Below, piece by piece: positions 1 through 8,177 of a DNA stretch of 37,686 nucleotides (positions within the stretch are counted from its first letter, which is position 1; every line of letters starts with the position of its first letter). The notes under the pieces are model-generated. The model worked only from the letters and a program-made list of their open reading frames with translations, was not told where the DNA came from and ran no database searches. Position numbers and translations under genes: made by a program. This stretch comes from W0P33-017 sp963640395 (GTDB lineage Bacteria; Bacillota; Clostridia; Lachnospirales; Lachnospiraceae), in the NCBI GenBank assembly GCA_963640395.1, contig CAVHZH010000010.1:1-37686 (forward strand), written 5' to 3'.

Positions 1-98
1 GTATGATTCGATGGTGTATGTATCTGTCGCTGACATTGATCATAATATTTTTCTCCCAGAAAGGAGTGGCGGCTGAATTCGTTTACTTCCAATTCTAA
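1..98 (+). CDS. MBOAT family O-acyltransferase, C-terminal fragment (5' end outside window)
   Basis: In frame 3 the first 98 bases read into a stop at 96-98 and encode about 31 residues. These form a hydrophobic helix (LSLTLIIIFFS) followed by a tail ending EFVYFQF. The complete MBOAT protein at 3476-4882 ends in the same way (hydrophobic helix, then NPFLYFRF), which is why this is read as the end of a second membrane-bound O-acyltransferase. An SGNH-like gene follows at once on the same strand, the usual partner arrangement for AlgI/DltB-like acyltransferases. The catalytic part lies upstream of the window, so the family call rests only on the tail and the context. Confidence 0.6.
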   Translation, partial: MIRWCMYLSLTLIIIFFSQKGVAAEFVYFQF

Positions 99-111
99 CC
101 GCAAATCTGTT

Positions 112-1071
112 ATGAAACAATTTGTAAAGAAAATAATTGTACTGATTTTGATTCTTGCCACAATAACAGGCACGATAAATTTTTTATATCTATCGCATGT
201 ATCTAATTATGGAACGATGGGTTCTCATAAGAACGGTGATGCGTATATATTCGATGTTCCTTCGGATATAGAGATTTGTAATTTCGGAAACAGCCATGGG
301 TATTATGGCTTTGATTATGAGGACTATGAAAAAGAATATACGTGTTTTAATTTTTCACTTCCTTCGCAATCAATGAGTTATAATTATAGGATTTTAGAAA
401 ATTATAGAGATCGTATCGCACCCGGAGCTACTGTCTATATTTGCGTTTCGTATATGACTTTTTTTGGAACTCCGGAATCATCTAGTGGGAATTTTGCTTC
501 TAAAAATAAACGCTATTACCATTTTCTGGATGAAAAATATATTAAAAACTATGATTTGAATACTGCTATATTTGTGAAGTACCTTCCGGCTTTGACAGAG
601 ACCACAGTTTTTAGCTTGTTAAAAACAGTTATTGGAATTAGTGAGACAAAAAATGATGATTGGGTGGGGACGACTGACAGCGAGGATGCCCTTACAATGG
701 CAAAAAAAATATATAGGAATCATGTAGCATCTAACATCGATGAAAATGGGAAGAGAATCTACAACGACGAAGAGATCACTGCGCTGTATGAGATGATCGA
801 TCTGTGCAAAGAACTGCAAGCTACGCCTATATTGATAACGACGCCGTACTTATCTGAATATACATCTGTTTTCACAAACGATTCGGACTTTTATGATGAT
901 TCCTATGGTATCATTGATCGAGTGCAGGAGGAGACCGGAGTCCAATATGTCGATTATTCGTTTGACGAGCGTTTTTGTGATAGGTACGATTTGTTCCGTG
1001 ATCCGCATCACATGAATAGAGAAGGGGCAAAAATGTTCACCAAGATATTATTTGATGAAACGCTTGACTGA
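112..1071 (+). CDS. Membrane-anchored SGNH-hydrolase-like protein, MBOAT partner
   Basis: This 319-residue protein has an N-terminal membrane anchor (about residues 8-27) and an extracytoplasmic domain. GNSHG (residues 59-63, candidate nucleophile S61) resembles SGNH block I, and DPHHMN near residue 297 resembles the C-terminal Asp/His block. AlgJ/AlgX/DltD-like proteins of this form accept acyl groups exported by an MBOAT and pass them to a polymer, and an MBOAT tail lies just upstream. No ribosome binding site precedes ATG 112. An AAGGAG at 61-66 sits six bases before an in-frame CTG at 73, so the real start may be CTG 73, overlapping the MBOAT stop. The gene is clearly more AT-rich than the genes after 1.2 kb, which hints at horizontal acquisition. 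The substrate is unknown. Confidence 0.6.
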   Translation: MKQFVKKIIVLILILATITGTINFLYLSHVSNYGTMGSHKNGDAYIFDVPSDIEICNFGNSHGYYGFDYEDYEKEYTCFNFSLPSQSMSYNYRILENYRDRIAPGATVYICVSYMTFFGTPESSSGNFASKNKRYYHFLDEKYIKNYDLNTAIFVKYLPALTETTVFSLLKTVIGISETKNDDWVGTTDSEDALTMAKKIYRNHVASNIDENGKRIYNDEEITALYEMIDLCKELQATPILITTPYLSEYTSVFTNDSDFYDDSYGIIDRVQEETGVQYVDYSFDERFCDRYDLFRDPHHMNREGAKMFTKILFDETLD

Positions 1072-1091
1072 AAGTCTCGAAGGAAATGTTG

Positions 1092-1127
1092 AAAGGCAGT
1101 AGATCTAGGATGATTTACTGTCTTTTT
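1092..1127 (+). terminator. Intrinsic terminator after the SGNH-like gene
   Basis: GGCAGTA (1095-1101) pairs with TACTGTC (1116-1122) with one G-U pair, followed by five T. It closes the MBOAT/SGNH unit about 20 bases after the stop. Confidence 0.65.
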
Positions 1128-1200
1128 CCTTGCAAGAAATATTGTCTGAAAAGGCATAGAAAAAGAATCGTAAATGTGTTAAACTAGTATTCGTTCAAAT

Positions 1201-1230
1201 AACACTTGAAGTTTTCATTTTTCAAGTTGT
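1201..1230. promoter_or_regulatory. Imperfect inverted repeat upstream of thioesterase
   Basis: ACTTGAA (1204-1210) and TTCAAGT (1221-1227) form a 7-bp inverted repeat with a 10-base spacer, 28 bases before the thioesterase start. It could be an operator for a lipid-responsive regulator or a 5' UTR hairpin. Nothing in the sequence decides which. Confidence 0.25.
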
Positions 1231-1254
1231 CAGTGACAGGTAGGAGCGTAAAAA

Positions 1255-2007
1255 ATGTATTCATTTCAGACACGTGTTCGCTACAGTGAGTGCAACAATC
1301 ACCATGAGGCGACACTGACTGCCCTGCTGGACTATTTGCAGGACTGTTGTACCTTTCAATCCGAGGATCTCGGCATCGGGCTGGATTTTCTGACCGAGCA
1401 TCACGTTGCATGGATCCTGAGCAGTTGGCAGGTAGATATCCTGCGTTATCCAAAGCTGGGCGAGCAGCTTGTGATCAGCACATGGCCGTATGAGGTGCGG
1501 GATTTTTTCGGACTGCGTAATTTTAAGATCGAGGACGCACAGGGCGAACTGATTTTAGGTGCGGATTCGGTGTGGGTATGTGTGGACACAGACAGCGGCA
1601 AGCCGATGCGCCCGCTGCCGCAGATGATCGAGAAATACCCGCCGGAGCCGAAGCTGGATATGGAGTATCTGGGGAGAAAGCTGCCGCGTCTGCCGCAGGG
1701 AGAGGAGCAGCCCCCGATTCATATACCGCACTATTTCATAGATACGAATCAGCATGTCAACAATGCGAAATATATTTTGATCGGAGAGGAATGCCTGCCG
1801 GAGAACTTTAAGGTTCACCGGATCTGGGCAGAATATCGCAGACCCGCGGTGCTGGGGGATGTGATCTGCCCGCAGGTATCGATAGAGCCGTCCTGCGCAG
1901 CGGTAGCTCTGTGCAATGAGGATGGGGCTGCGTATGCCAATCTGCTTTTTTATGAGAAGGCAGGTGCGTGTCTTTCGATGCAGCACACAGCGGAGCGGAA
2001 CAGATAG
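1255..2007 (+). CDS. Acyl-ACP thioesterase (FatA/FatB-like, double hotdog)
   Basis: This 250-residue protein hydrolyses acyl-ACP, releasing free fatty acids and ending chain elongation in the cytoplasm. The N-terminal hotdog starts with an RVRYSECN segment and contains HHVAWILSSWQVD. The second hotdog carries the family catalytic region DTNQHVNNAKYI near residues 163-174, with the expected Asp, Asn and His. The length is normal for bacterial members. ATG 1255 follows TAGGAG with suitable spacing. The next gene, a CvfB-like RNA-binding protein, starts 27 bases downstream and is probably cotranscribed. An inverted repeat lies just upstream. Confidence 0.88.
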   Translation: MYSFQTRVRYSECNNHHEATLTALLDYLQDCCTFQSEDLGIGLDFLTEHHVAWILSSWQVDILRYPKLGEQLVISTWPYEVRDFFGLRNFKIEDAQGELILGADSVWVCVDTDSGKPMRPLPQMIEKYPPEPKLDMEYLGRKLPRLPQGEEQPPIHIPHYFIDTNQHVNNAKYILIGEECLPENFKVHRIWAEYRRPAVLGDVICPQVSIEPSCAAVALCNEDGAAYANLLFYEKAGACLSMQHTAERNR

Positions 2008-2034
2008 AATATTGTGTTGGAGTTAGGAGAAAAA

Positions 2035-2868
2035 ATGAGATTAGGAGAATATCAGACACTGACCATCGTAAAACAGGTAGCCTTTGGCGTATATCTGGCG
2101 GAGAGCCGTGACGCGCAGGAAAAGGTGTTGCTGCCGAAGTCGCAGGTGCCGGCAAATGCGGTGCTTGGAGATTCGATGGAGGTGTTTTTGTACCGTGATT
2201 CACAGGATCGCATGATCGCGACCTGCGCAAAACCGAAGCTGACGCTGGGCGGTCTGGCAGTATTGACCGTGTCGCAGCTCGGAAAGATCGGTGCATTTTT
2301 GGACTGGGGACTGGAGAAGGATCTGTTTCTTCCATATAAAGAGATGCTTGGAAAAGTGCGCGAGGGTGATGAGGTGCTCGTGACGATGTATCTGGACAAG
2401 AGTTCCAGACTGTGTGCGAGCATGAAGCATCTGTATGACAAGCTGGAGACAGACGCTCCCTATGAAAAAGGGGAGACCGTGACCGGCAGGGTCTATGAGT
2501 TCGGACATGATTTCGGCACGTTCGTAGCGGTGGATGACCGCTATTCAGCGATGATCCCGCGCAGCGAGGACACTTCGGATCTGAAGATCGGGGATATGAT
2601 CGAGGCGCGTGTGACCGATGTGAAAGCCGACGGTAAGCTGGATCTTTCGCGCCGCGCCAATAAGGAAACACAGATGGATGCGGATGCGCAGAAGGTATTG
2701 TGTGTCATCGAGGAATATGCCGGTGTGCTGCCGTTTAATGATAAGGCATCGCCGGAGATTATCATGCGGGAGATGCAGATGAGCAAAGCTGCATTCAAGC
2801 GTGCGGTCGGACATCTGTATAAGGAGCGCAGGATCGAGATCACAGAGAAAAGTATTCGCTTGTTATAG
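2035..2868 (+). CDS. cvfB: CvfB/YitL-like S1-domain RNA-binding protein
   Basis: This is a 277-residue cytoplasmic protein with tandem S1-type OB folds followed by a winged helix. S1 signatures are LGKIGAFLDWGLEKDLFLP, then GRVYEFGHDFGTFVAVDD, then LKIGDMIEARVTDVKADGKL. The C-terminus (about residues 225-277, MREMQMSKAAFKRAVGHLYK) fits the winged helix of CvfB. In Staphylococcus CvfB affects virulence gene expression through RNA; its role in gut Clostridia is unknown. An in-frame GTG exists at 2014, but TTAGGAGA at 2023-2030 points to ATG 2035. A strong terminator follows immediately. Confidence 0.82.
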   Translation: MRLGEYQTLTIVKQVAFGVYLAESRDAQEKVLLPKSQVPANAVLGDSMEVFLYRDSQDRMIATCAKPKLTLGGLAVLTVSQLGKIGAFLDWGLEKDLFLPYKEMLGKVREGDEVLVTMYLDKSSRLCASMKHLYDKLETDAPYEKGETVTGRVYEFGHDFGTFVAVDDRYSAMIPRSEDTSDLKIGDMIEARVTDVKADGKLDLSRRANKETQMDADAQKVLCVIEEYAGVLPFNDKASPEIIMREMQMSKAAFKRAVGHLYKERRIEITEKSIRLL

Positions 2869-2880
2869 TGTTGAGATATG

Positions 2881-2907
2881 AAAAAGAGCCGTGAACGGCT
2901 CTTTTTT
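2881..2907 (+). terminator. Strong intrinsic terminator after cvfB
   Basis: AAAAAGAGCCGT and ACGGCTCTTTTTT form a long perfect stem with a tiny loop and a six-T tail, 12 bases after the cvfB stop. The flanking A-run makes it potentially bidirectional. Confidence 0.9.
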
Positions 2908-2930
2908 CAATTCATAGGAAATTCCTTCCT
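2881..2930 (+). repeat. Terminator-linked repeat, copy A
   Basis: The terminator plus the bases after it (CTCTTTTTTCAATTCATAGG and on to about 2930) matches a second copy on the minus strand near 37352-37399, where a different stem is followed by the same T-run and AATTCATAGGA(A/G)ATTC. The two copies share about 40 positions, including 3' flank that a terminator alone would not need. Confidence 0.6.
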
Positions 2931-2937
2931 ATGAATT
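2909..2937. repeat. Perfect 12-bp inverted repeat
   Basis: AATTCATAGGAA (2909-2920) and TTCCTATGAATT (2926-2937) form a perfect inverted repeat with a 5-base loop, directly after the cvfB terminator. Only one arm is recognisable in the second copy of the surrounding repeat near 37361. Confidence 0.7.
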
Positions 2938-3475
2938 AAAAACACTCCGTGAGGATCGCACTGCGGCGGATAAGAAGTATGTCGCAAAAGCGACCCGCCG
3001 CAGGCGGAGAATCCTGCAAAGCAGGATTCTTTCTTGTGTGGGCGATTATGTGTTGGCTGGCGGCAGATGCAGCAGCCATTCACAGAAGTAGCAGCGCGAG
3101 CAAAGTCATGTCTGATTTTGCTGCCTTTGCACGATGGAGATGAGACTCCAAATTGTGGAAGCCTTTGTTGACACAATTTTGGTTCGGGTGTCAAAACACC
3201 CGAACCTCCGGTTACACGGATTGTTTCGTGCTTCGCACTCCCACAATCCTACTTCAATTCGGATTCCCGTGGTGCTTTTGCCCCACTTCATCCTCATTGA
3301 AGGGCGTGTCATAAACTCCATCTCCCACCGGCATGCAAGCATGCCGTGGAAGATGAGTTTTGACACTGTAACCAATTTTGTTTTGCGGAGGCTCATCGGA
3401 ATGGTTCGTGCAACGAAAGCAAAACAGACATGCTTGCGAAGGCTGCGACCTCTTGTAGAAGCAATCGCCCGTCCT
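2938..3475. other. Gene-free, hairpin-dense intergenic region
   Basis: About 540 bases without a credible gene. It carries a row of hairpins: GTCGC/GCGAC at 2981-2994, CCGCC/GGCGG at 2995-3007, a perfect 10-bp stem at 3008-3030, CAAATTGTG paired with CACAATTTTG at about 3150-3181, a perfect 11-bp stem GGTTCGGGTGT/ACACCCGAACC at 3181-3206, a two-part stem at 3218-3249, the long hairpin at 3306-3366, and TGTTTTGC/GCAAAACA in about 3380-3430. Short open frames crossing it read through the stems and lack ribosome binding sites. It could be a run of dispersed repeats, a structured RNA, or decayed mobile DNA. Confidence 0.6.
3306..3366. repeat. Long hairpin with CATGCAAGCATG tip (copy 1)
   Basis: GTGTCA...AAACTC.ATCT pairs with AGATGAGTTTTGACAC with small bulges. 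The apex is the perfect 8-bp palindrome CGGCATGC-AA-GCATGCCG at 3329-3346. The tip core recurs on unrelated stems at 19159-19181, 19282-19322 and 26165-26224. Confidence 0.65.
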
Positions 3476-4882
3476 CTAAAACCGGAAGTACAAAAACGGA
3501 TTATAGCTTCCGCTCACAAGAAATGCCAGCGACAAAAACAGCAATATCACGGAATAAACCATGAGGAATGCGCTGCGGCGCGTCGACCCCACGACCCGTT
3601 TTGCAATGCGCACCGGAACCGTCGTGGCTGCCAGTGTAAGTATGATCAAAAACGGCGCCAGTATATCCCACTCATAAGCCGCCAATGCATTTCCAGCCGG
3701 CACACCGATTCCAAACAGCGCCTTAAAATAGCTGCCCAGCAGTGTGATGTCCTCGCATGCAAAGATCACCCATCCGATCACTACAAAAATCATCGTATAG
3801 AGGTGCTGTAACCATGCCGGAATGCGCGGAGCAAGCCGCCGCAGCACAAATTTCTCCAGAACGAGCAATACAAAATAATATAATCCCCAAAGGATAAAAT
3901 TCCAGCCAGCGCCGTGCCACAGGCCGGTCAGAAACCATACAACAAGCAGGTTGCACACCTGTCTGGCAAGCCCTTTGCGGTTGCCGCCAAGCGGTATGTA
4001 CACGTATTCCCGAAACCATGTGCCAAGCGTCATATGCCATCTGCGCCAGAACTCCGTGATGCTTTTCGACTCATACGGATGATCGAAGTTCTCCGGGAAA
4101 TGAAAGCCGAACATCTCTCCAAGTCCGATCGCCATATCCGAATAGCCGGAAAAATCAAAATAGATCTGAAATGTAAATGCCAACGCACCCAGCCATGCCA
4201 GCGCCATGCTCATATCCGCACTGCCAAGCCCCTTGATATAGTCCCAGATCACGCCGATCTGATTCGCGAGCAGCACCTTTTTACCGAGTCCGACCAGAAA
4301 ACGCTGTAAGCCGTGTGTCATATCCGCAACGGTCTCCGTGCGGACATCTACCTCCCGCTGCACATCCTGATAGCGCACGATCGGTCCTGCGATCAACTGC
4401 GGAAACAGGCACACATACATGCCGAACGAGATAATGTTTTTCTGTGCCGGAGTATCCCCGCGGTACACATCGATCGTATAAGACATCGTCTGGAACGTAT
4501 AAAATGAAATGCCGATAGGCAGCACGAGCTGTAAAAGCCCAATCTGCGTACCTGCCAGTCGGTTCACAGTCTCCAGCACAAAGTCTGTATATTTAAAAAA
4601 GCATAAAATAGCGAGATTGCCTACCACAGAAAGCACGAGTACCGCCCGTCCCCACGTATCGTGTTTTCCTTTGTCTGTGGCATAGGCGATCGCCCTTCCG
4701 TTGAAATAATCAAAGACCGTAGAAAAAAGCATGATGAGAATGTATCGCGGTTCTCCCCATGCATAGAAAAAAATACTTGCCAGAAGCAGCCACAGATTGC
4801 GCAGCTGCTTCGGCAATACATAATAGATCACCATTACGATCGGTAAAAATACACATAAGAAAAATATGCTGCTGAATACCAT
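3476..4882 (-). CDS. MBOAT family O-acyltransferase (AlgI/DltB-like)
   Basis: This 468-residue polytopic membrane protein is expected to move acyl groups (usually acetyl) across the membrane onto an extracellular polymer. It starts MVFSSIFFLCVFLPIVMVIYY and contains the MBOAT signature FWRRWHMTLGTWFREYVYIPLGG (about residues 270-295), then the conserved catalytic His region WFLTGLWHGAGWNFILWGLYYF. The length is typical. GAGGTAGG precedes the ATG. It is last in a unit with a transglutaminase-domain membrane protein and a DUF4358 lipoprotein, 24 bases downstream of the latter. Genes for the acceptor polymer are not in the window, so the substrate is unknown. No clear terminator follows; transcription may run into the hairpin region. 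Confidence 0.9.
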   Translation of the reverse strand: MVFSSIFFLCVFLPIVMVIYYVLPKQLRNLWLLLASIFFYAWGEPRYILIMLFSTVFDYFNGRAIAYATDKGKHDTWGRAVLVLSVVGNLAILCFFKYTDFVLETVNRLAGTQIGLLQLVLPIGISFYTFQTMSYTIDVYRGDTPAQKNIISFGMYVCLFPQLIAGPIVRYQDVQREVDVRTETVADMTHGLQRFLVGLGKKVLLANQIGVIWDYIKGLGSADMSMALAWLGALAFTFQIYFDFSGYSDMAIGLGEMFGFHFPENFDHPYESKSITEFWRRWHMTLGTWFREYVYIPLGGNRKGLARQVCNLLVVWFLTGLWHGAGWNFILWGLYYFVLLVLEKFVLRRLAPRIPAWLQHLYTMIFVVIGWVIFACEDITLLGSYFKALFGIGVPAGNALAAYEWDILAPFLIILTLAATTVPVRIAKRVVGSTRRSAFLMVYSVILLFLSLAFLVSGSYNPFLYFRF

Positions 4883-4906
4883 CGTTCCTACCTCAATTCT
4901 TCCCGG

Positions 4907-5428
4907 TTAGTCAACTACAAATGCCTGCTGGACAAGTCCACTCTTGGGCGAAATAATCATCGCTACATAACGTCCGTTCTGCTTGATCACCGCATGGTCG
5001 ATCAATGTGACCTGATCAGGTGCATATGATTCGAGTGCGCCCCTGCGATCCTTCAAATGATCCTGCATCGTATTCATAAGTGCGGCTGCATCCTGTGCAT
5101 CCTTCAGCTCAACGACTGCGATCTCCTCCGAGCCGCCCTCCTTTGCATATGCATAGAAGTAAGCTGCCACCCTGTCATAAGAAAAAGTAGAAAAAGATGC
5201 GAAATTCAGTTCCGCCTGATCGTCTTTATCCGTAACCGTCACCATCTCCGGCAGCGTCGTATCTGCCGCCAGCATGTTTTTACACAGCGTATCCATATCG
5301 ACTGCTGCCTGTGCATCTGTCTGCTCGGTATCCTCTGTGCTGCCGCAGCCGGTCAGAACAGCTGCCAGCAGGAGCATGCTGCATAAAAGCAGCACACTCC
5401 GTCTGATTTTTTTTAACATGTTGTTCAT
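4907..5428 (-). CDS. DUF4358 domain lipoprotein
   Basis: This 173-residue secreted lipoprotein has a signal peptide with lipobox LTGC (Cys at about residue 28), so it should be anchored outside the membrane. The remainder, with segments LKDAQDAAALMNTMQDHLKDRR and KQNGRYVAMIISP, matches DUF4358, a family common in Lachnospiraceae and often encoded beside MBOAT acyltransferases, as here. Its function is not established; help in polymer acylation is an inference from context. It lies 20 bases after the transglutaminase gene and 24 before the MBOAT gene, which suggests one operon. Confidence 0.82.
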   Translation of the reverse strand: MNNMLKKIRRSVLLLCSMLLLAAVLTGCGSTEDTEQTDAQAAVDMDTLCKNMLAADTTLPEMVTVTDKDDQAELNFASFSTFSYDRVAAYFYAYAKEGGSEEIAVVELKDAQDAAALMNTMQDHLKDRRGALESYAPDQVTLIDHAVIKQNGRYVAMIISPKSGLVQQAFVVD

Positions 5429-5448
5429 ATCGTTCCCCTTTGTTCCTA

Positions 5449-6897
5449 TTAATTACGCACTGCAAATGTAGCAGTCGGTCCGTCTGCACCCGTCAGCACC
5501 GCACGTTCGACAGGTTGCTCAACGGCTTCCTCCGTTTCTGCTGCCGCTTCGTCTGAGCCGCCGATGACCTCAGTTGCCGAAACCCCTGCATCAGCCGATG
5601 TATTGGCGGCTTCTGCCGCTCCGTTGGCATCTCCTGCAGCCGTATCTTCAATTCCCGTCGTCGCTGTACCGTCACCCGATGCATTATTCGGATCCTCAAC
5701 CATACTGCCGAACAGCTCGTTGATCTTATTCGTCATCTCTGTTACCTTCTTCGGGTCTGCTTCTTCAAGTGAAGTATTACTGTTGTTGTCGGAATAATCG
5801 GATACATAGATCGCCAGTACATAGCTGCCTTCTCCGTCATCCACCCATGAGGCACTCAGATCCTTGTTGTCGCCGCCGGCTACGGAATACATTGCCTGCT
5901 GCATCAGCTGCATCATCTGATCTGCCAGTGCCAGATCCTTGTCCGTGAGCTTATCCTTGAACTTGAAGAACAGGCTGGTGCTTCCGGACTTTTCGATTGC
6001 CGCCAGCACCTTTTCCGGAACTGCAAACAGATTCTTCAGCTTCTTCGCACTCTGGACTGCATAGGAATACTTTGTTCCCTTTGCCTCCGGCAGCGCGGAT
6101 GCATCCCAGTCGTGACTGCTGAGCGCCTGTTCGTCTGTCATATTAAAATTGCGGTATCTTGCGCCGCTCGTATCTGAATAGATATCCAACTGATACCACT
6201 CACCGTCATCGAGCTTCACCATATCCCATGAATGATAGTCATTATGTACGATATGTACCTCTAAACCGACCATGTTCGCCAACAGACGGAAGGTCGTTGC
6301 ATATCCGACGCATACCGCGCAATGGTCGCGCAGCACGTCATGCGGTGTATATGCCTCGCTATTCTGTCCCGGCATACTGATCGTAAATCCGCTGCCCTGA
6401 CCGATGTTGTCTACCATCCAGTCATAGATCGCCAGCTCCTTCTCATAGTCACTCATTCCGTCCTTAATGATCTTGTCGAGCACCTTGACTGCCATATCAT
6501 AGGTTTCCTTATCCTCCTCGCTCAAGCCTGACGGATCATTGTTCAAATAGGCATCGGAGATCTGCGTGGTACTGCGGATCTCATATTTTTCCATGACCTT
6601 GTAGCCATCCTCCTGATAGGAGCTCTCCTGCTCTGCGTCCTCTGCCTGACGCGCACGCTCATCATCGATGAACTGGCTCACCTTTGCATTCTGGCTCGCC
6701 TGCGTATTCAACATCCACGCACTCATACCGACGGATGTGCCTACACCTCCTACCAACAGCGCTGCTACCAGCACAAACGCTACATGTCTTGCCAGTCCGT
6801 TCTTCTTACCGGCCGCTCCTTTTTGGGATTCCGCAGACGCTGCGGCGGTCTGCTCAGCTTTTTTCCCCTGCTCTAATACTTCCTTCTTCTCTTCCAT
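5449..6897 (-). CDS. Membrane-anchored transglutaminase-like protein
   Basis: This 482-residue protein has a short cytoplasmic N-terminus rich in Lys, Glu and Ala, one membrane segment (about 39-62), a linker, and a transglutaminase-like domain (about 130-260). The Cys-His-Asp triad can be seen as C196 (CAVCVGYA), H222 (NDYHSWDMV) and D238 (WYQLDIY). Members act as peptidases or cross-linkers at the envelope. A long C-terminal tail (about 395-482) is low-complexity Ala/Thr/Glu/Gly. AGAGGAAATAAGC precedes the ATG. It is the first gene of the unit with the DUF4358 lipoprotein and MBOAT, and could process or anchor a partner of that system. Confidence 0.78.
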   Translation of the reverse strand: MEEKKEVLEQGKKAEQTAAASAESQKGAAGKKNGLARHVAFVLVAALLVGGVGTSVGMSAWMLNTQASQNAKVSQFIDDERARQAEDAEQESSYQEDGYKVMEKYEIRSTTQISDAYLNNDPSGLSEEDKETYDMAVKVLDKIIKDGMSDYEKELAIYDWMVDNIGQGSGFTISMPGQNSEAYTPHDVLRDHCAVCVGYATTFRLLANMVGLEVHIVHNDYHSWDMVKLDDGEWYQLDIYSDTSGARYRNFNMTDEQALSSHDWDASALPEAKGTKYSYAVQSAKKLKNLFAVPEKVLAAIEKSGSTSLFFKFKDKLTDKDLALADQMMQLMQQAMYSVAGGDNKDLSASWVDDGEGSYVLAIYVSDYSDNNSNTSLEEADPKKVTEMTNKINELFGSMVEDPNNASGDGTATTGIEDTAAGDANGAAEAANTSADAGVSATEVIGGSDEAAAETEEAVEQPVERAVLTGADGPTATFAVRN

Positions 6898-7084
6898 GCT
6901 TATTTCCTCTCTTCTTACGCATAATGATCTTACCGGCCGCTTTTCTCCGGATGCCTTTTCGTATATACAGACCCTCTTTGTTCCGGTTCGTTACAAACTT
7001 TCAAAAAAATCTGTACATACTAGTATAACGATTCAAGCGCCCAAAATATCTACCTATAAAACAAAAATATATAAAATTTTTGTT

Positions 7085-8095
7085 TTACTTTTCACACAGC
7101 CCGACAACCGCGAGCGTCATTCCGTCCTGCGCCTGTCTGTGCAGTCGTACATACTGCTCAAACCGGCTGTCCTGCGGGATCCAGCCCTCACTGACTGCCG
7201 CGCAAAGTGCGCTCCGCTCGCAGACATTGTCCACGCCCACGGTGCGGCGCACAAAATCCGACGCTGCAAATGTACCTTTCTGTGCACGCAGCGCCTGCGT
7301 GGGATAAGTCAAAAACGGTACCCTCAGCCGCTTTGCCAGTGCGATCAGCCCCGGCTCCGTGCGCTTGACATCGATCGAAGCTACTGCCCGGATGCGGTAC
7401 AGCGACCAGCCCTGCCGCTCAAACACCGTCTCCACCAGTTCATAAAGCCGCTCCTGCGGTGTCCCGCTGCGGCAGCCCATTCCGAGCACCAGATCCTGCG
7501 GCACGAGATGCAGTGTATGGGAAAACGGTTTCCCTTCCGGGTGCGGCGTGATGACAAATCCACACTCCGGCGTGAGCGCCCCGATCGGTCTGCCCGCAAG
7601 CAGCGCCCCCGATAGATGCTTGACCTCATCCTTTTCCACGATCGCCAGATGCCGCTGCTTCGCATAGGTGTCTACCGAAAACTGATCCCGGATGTCTGTC
7701 GCCGTCGTGATGACCGGAAGTGCTGCAAGCTCCTGCGCCAGACATACTGCCAACTCATTTGCCCCGCCTACATGCCCGCTGAGTATCGGGATCACATACT
7801 GCGCTCCCTCATCCACCACGAGAACCGCCGGATCGGTCAGCTTACTCTCCAGATAAGGCGCGACGGCACGCACGGCAATTCCTGCCGCCCCTACAAAAAT
7901 CAAAGCGTCTGCCTGTACGGTCTGCTCCCCCGCTGCCTGTGACAGCTCCTCAAAGCCCTCAAATCCAGCCGCTTCCAACCGCTTTGGGACAAGACAACAG
8001 ACGGTGGTTTCCTGCCGCCGCAACGCCTGTGCAACCCGCCCCGCCGCCTGTTTTCCGTTTTCGGTAAATGCGAATATTGCCACCCGCTTATGCAT
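7085..8095 (-). CDS. cbiG: Cobalt-precorrin 5A hydrolase CbiG
   Basis: This 336-residue cytoplasmic enzyme opens the lactone ring of cobalt-precorrin-5A in anaerobic cobalamin synthesis, releasing acetaldehyde. The CbiG N-terminal domain includes ALIFVGAAGIAVRAVAPYL and VIPILSGHVGGANELA. The C-terminal domain includes LVLGMGCRSGTPQERL and ASIDVKRTEPGLIALA. The length is normal for stand-alone CbiG. No other cobalamin gene lies nearby, so it is separated from the rest of the pathway or sits in a small fragment of it. It starts 82 bases after the secreted transglutaminase gene on the same strand. Confidence 0.93.
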   Translation of the reverse strand: MHKRVAIFAFTENGKQAAGRVAQALRRQETTVCCLVPKRLEAAGFEGFEELSQAAGEQTVQADALIFVGAAGIAVRAVAPYLESKLTDPAVLVVDEGAQYVIPILSGHVGGANELAVCLAQELAALPVITTATDIRDQFSVDTYAKQRHLAIVEKDEVKHLSGALLAGRPIGALTPECGFVITPHPEGKPFSHTLHLVPQDLVLGMGCRSGTPQERLYELVETVFERQGWSLYRIRAVASIDVKRTEPGLIALAKRLRVPFLTYPTQALRAQKGTFAASDFVRRTVGVDNVCERSALCAAVSEGWIPQDSRFEQYVRLHRQAQDGMTLAVVGLCEK

Positions 8096-8177
8096 ACTGC
8101 CTGCCTTTCTCCATCTGTGCGTTCATTGATTCATCAGCTTCATAGCCTCTGGCAGCCACACCTCCGCACTCAACACA

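Noticed and set aside
112..1071. DHHW-family protein
   Set aside because: The C-terminal motif is DPHHMN, not DHHW, and the GNSHG block fits a general SGNH-like fold better.
2907..3194. Minus-strand open frame of 95 codons in the hairpin region
   Set aside because: It reads straight through several stems, has no plausible ribosome binding site and ends in the cvfB terminator area.
3134..3811. Plus-strand open frame of 225 codons
   Set aside because: It begins in the hairpin region and runs antisense through the end of the MBOAT gene; no ribosome binding site and no protein-like composition.
6668..7615. Plus-strand open frame of 315 codons
   Set aside because: It lies antisense to the transglutaminase and cbiG genes, which have clear domains, and crosses their intergenic promoter region.
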